Positions 25,448 to 33,403 of a DNA stretch of 64,000 bases are shown here, one piece after another. The DNA lies in IMG/VR virus record IMGVR_UViG_3300028581_000028, positions 20,314 to 84,313 of that record. One strand, given 5' to 3'. This DNA is from a virus. The notes under the pieces were generated by a model. It was not told where the DNA came from, ran no database searches, and saw nothing but the letters and a program-made list of their open reading frames with translations. Made by a program: the position numbers and the translations under genes. Positions within the stretch are counted from its first letter, which is position 1, and each line of letters begins with the position of its first letter.

Positions 25448-25822
25448 TTATTTTAAAATTAATTCCTCTTGAGTCAATGCAAAATATAAGTTTTGTAGCT
25501 CGTGAACGTATTTAATAGACTTAGATGTTTCGTTGCGTATTATCTCGTCCAGAGTCCAGCCAAAGCCACCGCCATACCATAAGCAAAACCTTGTTTTTGG
25601 GAATTCTACATATTCCGATAATTCTCTTCCCAAATTTAAGGAATAATGTTTTCGTTTAAGCTCAAGCCCAAACTTCGCCAACCATTCTTTTGTTAATGGG
25701 ATTCCCTCTGCACCCTCTGGATTCCCATCTATTTCTTCGATATCGTGGGCAGACACCTCCCATACTTTTTTTTTGTCGGTAAGCCAAACAAGATTCCCGA
25801 TCCTTAATTCTCTTGCTACCAT
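25448..25822 (-). CDS. conserved Bacteroidota phage protein, 124 aa
   Basis: It begins ARELRIGNLVWLTD, contains IPLTKEWLAKFGLE and ends YVHELQNLYFALTQEEL. These three blocks occur together in a family common in Bacteroidota phages and prophages, of unknown function. The N-terminal block looks like a small beta-barrel. Confidence 0.55.
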   Translation of the reverse strand: MVARELRIGNLVWLTDKKKVWEVSAHDIEEIDGNPEGAEGIPLTKEWLAKFGLELKRKHYSLNLGRELSEYVEFPKTRFCLWYGGGFGWTLDEIIRNETSKSIKYVHELQNLYFALTQEELILK

Positions 25823-25824
25823 AA

Positions 25825-26121
25825 TTATTTTATATTAGCTGGAGGAATGTTATTCTGCCTAAGTGTATCGACTGCTATTTTAGATAACGTACACAAAGAC
25901 CTCAATTTAAAGCCAATGGATACCTCCCAGTAATTCCAGTTTTTAAACTTACGCAATAAACGAAAACCTTGACACTCAAAATGTCCCTCGCTTTGATCCG
26001 CCAATATCCTCTGCTTAACTAATGTTACGCCATCATCATAAACCCCAAAGTGTGTTTTTGATAGGTTGTTGTTTATCGTTGTAGTTCTGAAAAATCCAGT
26101 ATTTATTAATTTTCCATCCAT
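25825..26121 (-). CDS. hypothetical protein, 98 aa
   Basis: Not recognised. A small mixed protein with two Cys near the C-terminal half. It sits one base from the DUF4326 gene. Confidence 0.45.
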   Translation of the reverse strand: MDGKLINTGFFRTTTINNNLSKTHFGVYDDGVTLVKQRILADQSEGHFECQGFRLLRKFKNWNYWEVSIGFKLRSLCTLSKIAVDTLRQNNIPPANIK

Positions 26122-26122
26122 T

Positions 26123-26491
26123 TTATTTGTTTGCTAATTCGATTAATATATCTGCGTGACATTTACTTTTTAAAGAACAAAAACAAGCAAGGTCTTTGCC
26201 TCGTAGCTCGTTAATATCGTTTTGCTTAAATTTATCCGACCAGTACTGCAGATCTTGGTCTGCAAACTGCGTACCCGTTGCGATATGCCTAAACAAATGT
26301 ATAACATCATCAAGATCTCCGATTCGTAAATAAACCCATTTATCGAGTATCTTTCTCCGATACCCAGCATCGATGTATATCACCCCAGCCAATAATTTTA
26401 ACGGGTTGCCCCATTTCGTTGGTCGTCCAACGTAAATACAATTATCTGGCATAGTCCACCCTTTTGTCCTTTTGCGTTGAATACGTTGCAT
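26123..26491 (-). CDS. DUF4326 protein
   Basis: A 122-aa protein with the DUF4326 signature: IYVGRPTKWGNPLKL at about residues 19-33 and LRGKDLACFCSLKSKCHADIL at about 97-117. The family is widespread in phages. The Cys and His near the end suggest a metal or nucleotide-related site, but no activity is established. Confidence 0.75.
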   Translation of the reverse strand: MQRIQRKRTKGWTMPDNCIYVGRPTKWGNPLKLLAGVIYIDAGYRRKILDKWVYLRIGDLDDVIHLFRHIATGTQFADQDLQYWSDKFKQNDINELRGKDLACFCSLKSKCHADILIELANK

Positions 26492-26500
26492 TATACTGGC

Positions 26501-26824
26501 TTATTTAAGAGATAATTCGTGGATCAAATCCTTTTGTGTTCCGTAAACATCATATTCGTACAATAAGTGCGGTGAAGATTCAAAATTGCCCTCTTTGGAT
26601 ACCAAGTCCAGCGAGTACCTTGCGATAACTCTTTCAAATGGATATTCCTCGTCAAAAATTCTCTTAACGTGATTAACTATCTGTTTTATTAGCCCAGCCT
26701 CCAGCGTTTTAGTTTGGATGTTAAAGTCTATTTTTGCAACAACACCTTTTCGGATCTCGTTTTTGTACATAAAAAAAACGACTTGCCCGACTCTATACTT
26801 GTAGTTTATTATTAACTGATTCAT
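26501..26824 (-). CDS. hypothetical protein, 107 aa
   Basis: Not recognised. The first half looks like an SH3-like barrel (YRVGQVVFFMYKNEIRKGVV). It overlaps the upstream gene by 32 bases, so translation may instead start at a later Met. Confidence 0.45.
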   Translation of the reverse strand: MNQLIINYKYRVGQVVFFMYKNEIRKGVVAKIDFNIQTKTLEAGLIKQIVNHVKRIFDEEYPFERVIARYSLDLVSKEGNFESSPHLLYEYDVYGTQKDLIHELSLK

Positions 26825-27128
26825 TTTTTTGCTTTTTATTTAATCGAAGTTTTTTAACTACATCCGTATTTTCGTAAACATATCCGTAGTGTTTACAGAT
26901 TCCGCTTTTGTTATTTCTGGGCTGGTAATCCTCGCACATTTTACCGCAAGTTCCATTTTTCTCGCCAACTTCCATTACCTCTTTGCAGAAAAAGAATTCG
27001 GAATCGTTTTCCATTTTAGCCTCAAATACATCCATCTTTTCGATACCGTTTTCTCGCATATACTCTAAATGATATTCGAGAGGATAACAATATTCGGAGT
27101 CACCGTCTTTGTAATAATACTTAGCCAT
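26793..27128 (-). CDS. cysteine-containing hypothetical protein, 111 aa
   Basis: The protein carries Cys residues in CKEVMEVGEKNGTCGKMCEDY and in SGICKHYGYV, a pattern fit for one metal site. The N-terminus is acidic and Tyr-rich, the C-terminus basic. Not recognised. Confidence 0.45.
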   Translation of the reverse strand: MAKYYYKDGDSEYCYPLEYHLEYMRENGIEKMDVFEAKMENDSEFFFCKEVMEVGEKNGTCGKMCEDYQPRNNKSGICKHYGYVYENTDVVKKLRLNKKQKNESVNNKLQV

Positions 27129-27129
27129 A

Positions 27130-27573
27130 TCAATTATCGATATACGGTTTAAACTCTCTCGGTAGCGGTTTTTCAGCTCCTTGAGGCATATCCCCTACGT
27201 TGCAAAAAGCGTAATTAAACTTAGACATCGCAGAGTTGTACTCAGAGGCGAGTTGGTTGTACGAAGCCTTTATTCCAGATAGTTCAGACTGCCAGATTGA
27301 CAACTGTTCCCGATCATCCCTCGCCCAGTCTTTTCGTGCCACCCCTTTATACTGGTCTTTTAAATCTTTGATCCTTGTATCGTACACTCCCATATCCGCA
27401 ATCTTTTTATCTAAGGCAGAGGACATATCCTTGTAGTATTCGTACTTCTTTAGCAATTCTGATGGCTTAAACTCTTTATAAGCAGTATCAAGCCCATCGT
27501 TTGCGTACCTACACGAAGCAAGTGCAACTACCATAAAGATAATTGCACTTATTTTTAAAAGGTTACTTTTCAT
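27130..27573 (-). CDS. phage lipoprotein, 147 aa
   Basis: A type II signal peptide with lipobox LASC (Cys at about residue 21) is followed by a helical, coiled-coil-rich body and the C-terminal motif NVGDMPQGAEKPLPREFKPYID. This end is typical of a conserved family of phage and plasmid lipoproteins. It is probably anchored in the outer or inner membrane facing the periplasm. A role in superinfection exclusion or lysis is possible but not shown. It overlaps the second lipoprotein gene by 11 bases. Confidence 0.65.
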   Translation of the reverse strand: MKSNLLKISAIIFMVVALASCRYANDGLDTAYKEFKPSELLKKYEYYKDMSSALDKKIADMGVYDTRIKDLKDQYKGVARKDWARDDREQLSIWQSELSGIKASYNQLASEYNSAMSKFNYAFCNVGDMPQGAEKPLPREFKPYIDN

Positions 27574-28132
27574 TTGTTAGTTCCATATTAAGAACAATGT
27601 TTTTAACCGCTAAAGGCTGGTCGGATATATGAACAAGCATCCCCCCAGTAACATACTGCTGGTGATAAATGCCTCTTGTATCAAACCAAAAAATATATTC
27701 TATTGAGTTTCCGTAAGTACCATCGTCTTGTAAAACTTCCGTAGTTCTGCATTTTTGTCCACCTATATTTACATCAAAGCCATAAGTGTCCCAAGATACA
27801 TTAGTCCCGTTATTATCAACAACACTCGTAGGGGTTAATCTTTTACCGCTTGATGTTACTTTTCCTTTTACCGTAGAATAAATCAGTACTTGTCCCGAAT
27901 ATGCCGATATAATATACAGATGTTTAATCGATCCAACCGTGTTATCAACTTTATATCTTGCTAAGATATTGACTTGCTCGGTTGTATGACCATTTACATC
28001 TGTTTGAACTTCGACATTAGCTTTTTGTACTCCGCTTGAAGATACTGGCTCGGCTGGAGTTGTTGTTTGACCGCAACGTGTTGTAAATAAAACAACACAC
28101 AATAAACACATAATTAAATTTAACTTTCTCAT
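27563..28132 (-). CDS. lipoprotein, 189 aa
   Basis: A signal peptide with lipobox TTRC at about residues 17-20 starts this protein. The mature part is beta-rich and contains IKHLYIISAYSGQVLIYSTV, then VKGKVTSSGKRLTP, and a long C-terminal beta region. The same segments recur in lipoproteins of large phages. It overlaps the lipoprotein gene at 27130-27573, so the two are probably made together and may form a pair at the membrane. Confidence 0.6.
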   Translation of the reverse strand: MRKLNLIMCLLCVVLFTTRCGQTTTPAEPVSSSGVQKANVEVQTDVNGHTTEQVNILARYKVDNTVGSIKHLYIISAYSGQVLIYSTVKGKVTSSGKRLTPTSVVDNNGTNVSWDTYGFDVNIGGQKCRTTEVLQDDGTYGNSIEYIFWFDTRGIYHQQYVTGGMLVHISDQPLAVKNIVLNMELTNEK

Positions 28133-28157
28133 ATTGATTTTTGTTTTAAATTATTAA

Positions 28158-28496
28158 TTAACAAACCTTATTTTTTATTTTTTTGATGTTTAAATCCCAA
28201 GTTTGAGTGTACGGTTGACCATTCTCGATATCTATCCAAAGGGCATTTAAAAACTCGTCCCGTTCCTCTGGTGATAATGTTATATATAAAGCCCTATATT
28301 GTAATGGGATACTTAAATTATTAACATCCATTATTGACTCCCTTATTCTTTCTTTTTCTTTTTTTGGAGCTTTAAATATGCTAAACCCCCATACACATAG
28401 CACGAGAAAAGCAATAAATATAAACATCACTATAATTAACACCGAAACAAGCTCTTGCGTTTCCTTTCCCATATTATTATAAACTAACAATTCCAT
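28158..28496 (-). CDS. single-pass membrane protein, 112 aa
   Basis: One strong transmembrane segment covers about residues 19-42 (VLIIVMFIFIAFLVLCVWGF). The basic KAPKKEKER follows, so the C-terminal 65 residues are probably cytoplasmic. The C-terminal region is helical. Not recognised. Confidence 0.5.
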   Translation of the reverse strand: MELLVYNNMGKETQELVSVLIIVMFIFIAFLVLCVWGFSIFKAPKKEKERIRESIMDVNNLSIPLQYRALYITLSPEERDEFLNALWIDIENGQPYTQTWDLNIKKIKNKVC

Positions 28497-28514
28497 TTTA
28501 TACTTTTAAAATAA

Positions 28515-28976
28515 TTAATACTCTTGATGATCTTGTGACTCGTAAATTCTGGGATCGATAACCCCAGTTTGAATAAGTATCTCTCGCACCTTTACCCAGT
28601 CAACGTATGGTCGCAAAAAGCTATCTGCTGGGTGTACCAAAGGGCATCCCAGCGAGGCATCATCGATATACAGCTCCGCATAAGCCTTCGGGCTATCCGT
28701 CCAGTTCTTTTGCTCTGGGTTGGTGTTTATACCGTAAAGCGTGACATCCCTCTCTTTAAACCAGTTTATTGCATCAGTTAAAAAAGTACCGCCCTTTTTA
28801 GTAATATTATAATCCGTTGAGGTTGGGTTTTCTATATCTGATCTCATTGTATAAAGTATTAACTGATGCCCGTTGGCAATCAGCTCTTTTAATACTTCGG
28901 TTGCACCAATCTCCTCCCCTATTGCTGGGAATTCGTGAGTGACAACAGTACCATCAAAATCTACTGCGATAATCAT
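28515..28976 (-). CDS. HAD-family hydrolase, BT0820-type
   Basis: A 153-aa protein with the HAD nucleophile motif VDFDGT at residues 5-10, a second-motif strand LILYTMRS and the acidic motif YIDDASLG near 120. The size and the absence of a cap match small HAD phosphatases of the Bacteroides BT_0820 type. It would dephosphorylate a small metabolite or nucleotide. It ends 18 bases before the membrane-protein gene and overlaps the upstream gene by four bases. Confidence 0.75.
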   Translation of the reverse strand: MIIAVDFDGTVVTHEFPAIGEEIGATEVLKELIANGHQLILYTMRSDIENPTSTDYNITKKGGTFLTDAINWFKERDVTLYGINTNPEQKNWTDSPKAYAELYIDDASLGCPLVHPADSFLRPYVDWVKVREILIQTGVIDPRIYESQDHQEY

Positions 28977-29293
28977 ACTTTAATTTGTTTTAGATGTTCA
29001 CGACACTCGTTTTGAGTTCCAATAAAATCAATATAATCTCCGTTATCTCCGCCAAGAAAATCCAATCTATCGTGGAACTCTTTTTCTTTTGGGTTACTGC
29101 CGTGTCGGTATGTTTTAAATCCCTCCATTTCGAAATCTGTTTCGCTTAATGTCTTAATTCGTTTTACCGCATCATCGCACAGATAAACGATTTTAACACC
29201 ATCGCCACCGCCCATATATTTAACCGCATCTTGCTCGTTATCAAAGACTCCGTAGTATAGGGTTTTCACTTTATCTACTACTAAAAATATCAT
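28973..29293 (-). CDS. hypothetical protein, 106 aa, first gene after a promoter
   Basis: Not recognised. Alpha/beta with several acidic Gly-rich loops (GGGDGVKIVYLCDD). The ATG at 29293 follows an AATAAGT leader and lies 22 bases from the operator-promoter at 29315-29355, so it heads the transcript running to the left. It overlaps the HAD gene by four bases. Confidence 0.5.
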   Translation of the reverse strand: MIFLVVDKVKTLYYGVFDNEQDAVKYMGGGDGVKIVYLCDDAVKRIKTLSETDFEMEGFKTYRHGSNPKEKEFHDRLDFLGGDNGDYIDFIGTQNECREHLKQIKV

Positions 29294-29314
29294 ACTTATT
29301 CGTTTTTGTTAGTA

Positions 29315-29340
29315 TTATGTTGCACAAACGTACAACATAA
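29315..29340. promoter_or_regulatory. operator-like inverted repeat (copy 2)
   Basis: TTATGTTG and CAACATAA form perfect 8-base arms around a 10-base spacer with the promoter -7 element. It is the best copy of the dyad seen also at 4495, 51876 and 59488. Confidence 0.6.
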
Positions 29341-29355
29341 ATAATCCGAAAGCAA
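29325..29355 (-). promoter_or_regulatory. leftward promoter with overlapping dyad
   Basis: On the minus strand AAGACTTGC supplies TTG, 20 bases before TACGTTTG. This is the closest consensus match in the window. The -7 box lies in the inverted repeat at 29315-29340. Confidence 0.75.
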
Positions 29356-29386
29356 GTCTTTTTTAATTTATTTTTTAACTTATTCT

Positions 29387-29962
29387 TCAAACAATATATC
29401 TTACTTCTTTTGGGTATAATATTATTTCTGTTTCTGGGAATAAAAATGGGAATAGTAAACAAGTTTTGACTGTTAGTTTAAATTCTTGCTTAAACATATA
29501 ATTATAAACATTTGTAAATATATTATTATAAACTACTTCATCTGCAAATATAGGAGTACAAACGTCTGGTTTAAATATGTTTTTTGTTAAATGTTTAAAG
29601 TGTGTTTTTTGTTTATATTCAGATTTAATTGCGTCATCAACCATACTGGAATCGGGAAGTATATTTTTGTTATAATATTCGAGTAAATCATATTTAGAAG
29701 ATACTCGCATATTGCCAATTATGTATGTGGAAGAATTTAAGTCTATTAATACCTCCTTGTATGATTTAAACGGGTTTTCGCAAACAAACAAAATGTTATC
29801 TGTAAACAAATCACCAAAATTAAGCAGTTTTACATCTTTAGATGCCTCCGTTTGTTCTATAATTATCCCAGTACCTCTTGGGGTTGTTTTTGGGTATCCT
29901 TTATTTGTCCCTTTGTATGTTAATACTAATGGGATACTTGCATTGTTTTCGTTATATTCCAT
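29387..29962 (-). CDS. hypothetical protein, 191 aa
   Basis: Not recognised. The N-terminal part is beta-rich with many Thr and Asn; the rest is rich in Tyr, Phe and Ile. Its stop lies just upstream of the promoter at 29325-29355, so it ends the preceding transcription unit. Confidence 0.45.
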   Translation of the reverse strand: MEYNENNASIPLVLTYKGTNKGYPKTTPRGTGIIIEQTEASKDVKLLNFGDLFTDNILFVCENPFKSYKEVLIDLNSSTYIIGNMRVSSKYDLLEYYNKNILPDSSMVDDAIKSEYKQKTHFKHLTKNIFKPDVCTPIFADEVVYNNIFTNVYNYMFKQEFKLTVKTCLLFPFLFPETEIILYPKEVRYIV

Positions 29963-29975
29963 AATTTAATTTACT

Positions 29976-30158
29976 TTATATTTCCATTATTAGTTTAGTT
30001 ATTCTCCCAACGTAAGATTTTCTATGTAACCCAGTACCGTTATAGTGTAATGTTGTTTTTTTGCCAGTTAAACAACATATATAATAAAGAAAAGTCTTGC
30101 CATTTTTTTCTATAACCTTGTAGCACTTTGCCTCTTCCGACCATACTTCCGTTGCCAT
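29976..30158 (-). CDS. hypothetical protein, 60 aa
   Basis: A small basic protein with two central Cys residues (YICCLTGKKTTLHYNG). The start follows the AAATAAGT leader. Not recognised. Confidence 0.45.
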   Translation of the reverse strand: MATEVWSEEAKCYKVIEKNGKTFLYYICCLTGKKTTLHYNGTGLHRKSYVGRITKLIMEI

Positions 30159-30160
30159 AC

Positions 30161-30832
30161 TTATTTGTTTTTAAGGATACGTTCTAAATTGCTTTTTTTG
30201 TGGATAGTCGTAAACCTTTGGATTTCGGCTATCAACTCCAGCAACTTCTCTTTGCTGGGTTCTGGAAGATTATTACGACCAGAGTCTGCCCCTATGTTCA
30301 CTTGGATGGGCTGACAAGCCCTTAATGTATCAACCAACTCGTCCAAATCAAAATCCATTATGGGTTCTATTGTAACGTATTTGTCAAAACAGTCCAGATT
30401 TGCCATTGCACTTGCTCTGGTATTTGAAAACGGGCTATTACCCATTATCTCTGGGTAAAATCTATTTGTTTCAATAGTTGTACAAATAACGGATTCGCTG
30501 GGAAATAAGCATCTGTTATTGGCAATAAAGGTTGGGTTTTTAGTTTGAAAAAAGTATCGGTTGTTGGGGTACGCTTTACAATGGTTTAACGTCTGAATAA
30601 TCCAGTCCATATTTATATCTTTTGCAAACATATCGCAACTGCTTCCTATAAAAATAAAGTTACCGCTACCCAAGTCGGTCTTTAACTCTTTGGCATCAAA
30701 ACGTACTGGCTTTTGACTGCCAAAACGCTTCATATAACAGTAACTACAGTTATGAAAACACTTGCCCTTTGTGGTGTTGAAAGTATGGCTTATAAAGTCA
30801 TACATATTGCCTTTTGATACATTTAATCCCAT
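30161..30832 (-). CDS. radical-SAM/DUF5131-like phage protein (Gp37/Gp68 type)
   Basis: A 223-aa protein with CX3CX2C (C25, C29, C32 in KCFHNCSYCY) binding a 4Fe-4S cluster that cleaves S-adenosylmethionine. Later blocks FIGSSCDMFAKDI, FFQTKNP, TTIETNR and TIEPIMDFD follow the DUF5131/Gp37-Gp68 family. These proteins are frequent in phages and their substrate is unknown; a radical-based DNA or nucleotide modification is a possibility only. Start at 30832 after an AAATAAGT leader. Confidence 0.75.
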   Translation of the reverse strand: MGLNVSKGNMYDFISHTFNTTKGKCFHNCSYCYMKRFGSQKPVRFDAKELKTDLGSGNFIFIGSSCDMFAKDINMDWIIQTLNHCKAYPNNRYFFQTKNPTFIANNRCLFPSESVICTTIETNRFYPEIMGNSPFSNTRASAMANLDCFDKYVTIEPIMDFDLDELVDTLRACQPIQVNIGADSGRNNLPEPSKEKLLELIAEIQRFTTIHKKSNLERILKNK

Positions 30833-30834
30833 AC

Positions 30835-31128
30835 TTATTTGTTTTTTTGTTTAAATTTTCTGTAAGCGGTAAATAATACTTTAAAAAACTTATAAACCAT
30901 ATACACATCGCAGAGGCAGTAAAATAAGCAAAACAGATATGTTATTAAAAAAATGATCCATAGCCATAATGTTGGAGTATGCCAGTTTTTATACCACCAA
31001 AAACTCTGGGTTGGCACTGCTATAACGATAAGCCATTTGCCAAAAATAAACATAAACTTTTCAAAGCCTTTTCGGTGCTTGTAATCTACTTGTTCGTAAG
31101 CCTTTTTTACAAAGTTGTCTAAATTCAT
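30835..31128 (-). CDS. membrane protein with two segments, 97 aa
   Basis: Two hydrophobic stretches (FIFGKWLIVIAVPTQSFWW, and LWLWIIFLITYLFCLFYCL) make a hairpin in the membrane with basic ends. Aromatic residues are very frequent. Not recognised. Confidence 0.5.
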   Translation of the reverse strand: MNLDNFVKKAYEQVDYKHRKGFEKFMFIFGKWLIVIAVPTQSFWWYKNWHTPTLWLWIIFLITYLFCLFYCLCDVYMVYKFFKVLFTAYRKFKQKNK

Positions 31129-31135
31129 ATCCCTA

Positions 31136-31654
31136 TTATTGTTTTGTTTTTAATTCTGCGTTTTCTCGCCTTAAGCTCTCGTTTTCCAGCGTTAAACTCT
31201 TGATTCGGGAGTTTGACTTGACCGCCACATTCTCTTCACGGTTATTGCGTTGTTTTAGGTTGTTGATCTCCTTTTCGAGTTCCCCGATCCGTTGCTTTAA
31301 TTCCTCTGGGGAGTCGTGATGGGCAGATGCCTTGCTTGTAAGATGCCAAAACCCACATTTGCACAAGTAAGCTCGTACTGGGATAACTTTCTTTTTAGAT
31401 GTTTTTTTGATCTTTTCTAAGCTATAAAGGGCATCTTGTTCGCATCTGAAGTGTACTTTTTTACAAGTACTTGGTTGGTTATCTTTTATAATATCCATCC
31501 GCCCATCCGCCCAATGCTTTACGATTTGCCCATCTTTGTTCATATAGACCATCGGAAGCCCTCGCCCCCAAGTGTCTTTAATGACTTCTTGCTGGAGCAG
31601 TTCTTTAAACTTAGGGGAGTTTAAATATTTAAGATGTTCCTCGTCTGCACCCAT
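31136..31654 (-). CDS. zinc-ribbon-like plus coiled-coil protein
   Basis: A 172-aa protein. Residues about 63-112 contain CKKVHFRCEQ, then AYLCKCGFWHLTS, a small Cys/His module found in phage proteins. Residues about 115-170 form a coiled coil (EELKQRIGELEKEINNL). Overlap with the exoribonuclease start in the TAATG form supports the start at 31654. Confidence 0.5.
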   Translation of the reverse strand: MGADEEHLKYLNSPKFKELLQQEVIKDTWGRGLPMVYMNKDGQIVKHWADGRMDIIKDNQPSTCKKVHFRCEQDALYSLEKIKKTSKKKVIPVRAYLCKCGFWHLTSKASAHHDSPEELKQRIGELEKEINNLKQRNNREENVAVKSNSRIKSLTLENESLRRENAELKTKQ

Positions 31655-32433
31655 TATATTGTGCTTATAAAATCAAATAACTGTTTAGTCCAACGGGCAT
31701 CTCCCAATGCGTTATGTACGTTTACTTCTTTGGGATATGTGCTGGAGCTTTTTAATTCTTTTAAAACTTGATCTGGGTTACAATGTTTAGCCTTTGCAAA
31801 ACCTTCTGCCTTTTCATCGATCATTTGTTTTAAATCTCTGCAATACATTGGGTAATAACTCGGAAGGTTGTTCATTTTGCCAAATAACCAGCAAAAAACA
31901 ACCCAGTCATAATCGGCATAATAACCATAAAATGTCGGCATTATTAAAGACTCCAGTAAAGGCTTGTCTAATAAAGCATCGTGATATCGTTTTTCAATCG
32001 CCTCCGATGTAGTAAACCTCAAGATATCATCTGCTATCTGTTTATTTGTTTTGCCATATAACTCCAGCAGAGTCCGTAAACTACTTGGGTTAAATAACTC
32101 AGACTGAAGTCGTGAATATATTTTACTATCTGCAACTGGCTCTGTTTCGACCATATAACGATTAGATAATTCGTTGAATATTGGTCGCAATACGTTTTCT
32201 CTTAGCCAGTAGTATTTATAAGTCTTACCGCCATCTTTTAGCGATTTATCTTGCCTTAAGTCGTATCTATTCCAAGCCTCACGGACATTGAATTCTTTAG
32301 ATATCGCATAATATTCACGACCATCATCAGCCACGATCCCGATTGAAATAAGATCAATGGTTGGCTTTGTTATTTTGCCAAATAATTTTTTTTGAGTTCC
32401 TTCAACAAACTCCGTGTCTATAAAATAGTTCAT
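31654..32433 (-). CDS. Rv2179c-type 3'-5' exoribonuclease
   Basis: A 259-aa DEDD-type nuclease. FIDTEF at residues 4-9 gives the first acidic pair; DLISIGIV, the tyrosine-rich region and the closing HNALGDARWTKQLFDFI supply the other ExoI-III residues. The family (DUF5051/Rv2179c) degrades the 3' ends of RNA. In a phage it would fit turnover of host RNA or nucleotide salvage. Confidence 0.75.
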   Translation of the reverse strand: MNYFIDTEFVEGTQKKLFGKITKPTIDLISIGIVADDGREYYAISKEFNVREAWNRYDLRQDKSLKDGGKTYKYYWLRENVLRPIFNELSNRYMVETEPVADSKIYSRLQSELFNPSSLRTLLELYGKTNKQIADDILRFTTSEAIEKRYHDALLDKPLLESLIMPTFYGYYADYDWVVFCWLFGKMNNLPSYYPMYCRDLKQMIDEKAEGFAKAKHCNPDQVLKELKSSSTYPKEVNVHNALGDARWTKQLFDFISTI

Positions 32434-32435
32434 AG

Positions 32436-32765
32436 TTAAATCGTATAAGGTTTTTTAATTTCTCGAAAATGGGTTATACTGCCATCGTTGTTTGATGCCC
32501 AGCCAGTACCGTTCCAAGTCTCGTAATGTTGTTTATTGCATTTCTCTCGATAAACCTCATAACGACCATACTTTTCTGGTTTTTGGTTGCTGGTCGATAT
32601 CCACCCAGCGTTATCGTTTTCTTGTCGAACTTCTTTTCCGTATTCTAAGAACATTAAAATCAGCGTATCCTCTGATACGTTTTTGTCTGCACAGATAACC
32701 TCAATGCAACGAAACATATAATCGTTACTTTTACTCATAGCCTTTATTTTTTCAAGATTATTCAC
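32436..32765 (-). CDS. DUF551-like protein
   Basis: The C-terminal half (residues about 55-105) has WISTSNQKPEKYGRYEVYRE and THFREIKKPY, matching DUF551. The start is GTG at 32765, chosen because it overlaps the stop of the 56-aa gene upstream as GTGA. A later ATG (residue 10) is possible. Confidence 0.55.
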   Translation of the reverse strand: MNNLEKIKAMSKSNDYMFRCIEVICADKNVSEDTLILMFLEYGKEVRQENDNAGWISTSNQKPEKYGRYEVYREKCNKQHYETWNGTGWASNNDGSITHFREIKKPYTI

Positions 32766-32932
32766 TTTTTTATTGGCTTATACTCCACGACTTTAACATC
32801 TCTGTATCCGTCCTTGTCCTTGCGTTGTCGCATAAAGGATAACATAGTATCTCTTTCTTTAGCGGAGCTTACAATTACGCTTTTTGTTTTACCACCAGTA
32901 TTGTAACTGATTTTAAATTGTTTTTTTGGCAT
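32762..32932 (-). CDS. 56-aa basic protein
   Basis: An open frame from the ATG at 32932 to a TGA at 32762 that overlaps the start of the DUF551-like gene. The product is rich in Lys, Arg and Ser (KTKSVIVSSAKERDTMLSFM) with alternating strands. The exact fit between genes supports it. Not recognised. Confidence 0.5.
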   Translation of the reverse strand: MPKKQFKISYNTGGKTKSVIVSSAKERDTMLSFMRQRKDKDGYRDVKVVEYKPIKK

Positions 32933-32937
32933 AACGA

Positions 32938-33222
32938 TTAATTTAGATGCTTCCGCCCCATAAATGAGAGGCGATGGCGAGGTTTACAAACTTGAATTAT
33001 TTTTGGTATTTTTTCTGTTTTTTGGTTATACATTTTCCAAGATGCGTACATCTTCTCTCTGGCAATGCGGAGTACCTTTTGTTCTTTCGTTTCGGCTTCT
33101 ATATTACTTACATAAGTAAACGATCCAGAATAAGATAGCCCACTTTGTGTTGATATACAATACCCAAACCCATAGTCCGTTGGGGTTGTATCTCCGTATC
33201 CGTATGGCTGATTGCTTACCAT
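32938..33222 (-). CDS. hypothetical protein, 94 aa
   Basis: Not recognised. The N-terminus is rich in Gly and Tyr; the C-terminal half is basic and helical and ends in a His/Arg-rich tail. It directly precedes the 56-aa gene. Confidence 0.45.
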   Translation of the reverse strand: MVSNQPYGYGDTTPTDYGFGYCISTQSGLSYSGSFTYVSNIEAETKEQKVLRIAREKMYASWKMYNQKTEKIPKIIQVCKPRHRLSFMGRKHLN

Positions 33223-33224
33223 AA

Positions 33225-33380
33225 TTAGCCCAGTACCTCTTTTTGTTTGCCTTCCGCTTGTTTTAACTTATTTGCCTTCCGCATCTTTTTAACCTCAATG
33301 TAATAGATGTTTCTCTCTGCAAAGGTAGTCTTTTCTCCGTTCTTTATCCTACGACCAATTTCATACAATTTCTTTTGCAT
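33225..33380 (-). CDS. 51-aa basic protein
   Basis: An open frame filling the gap 33223-33403, starting at the ATG at 33380. The product is a Lys/Arg-rich helix (LYEIGRRIKNGEKTTFAERN). Its stop lies two bases before the next start codon. Not recognised. Confidence 0.5.
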   Translation of the reverse strand: MQKKLYEIGRRIKNGEKTTFAERNIYYIEVKKMRKANKLKQAEGKQKEVLG

Positions 33381-33403
33381 ATTCTTGTTTTTTTGAAAGT
33401 TGA

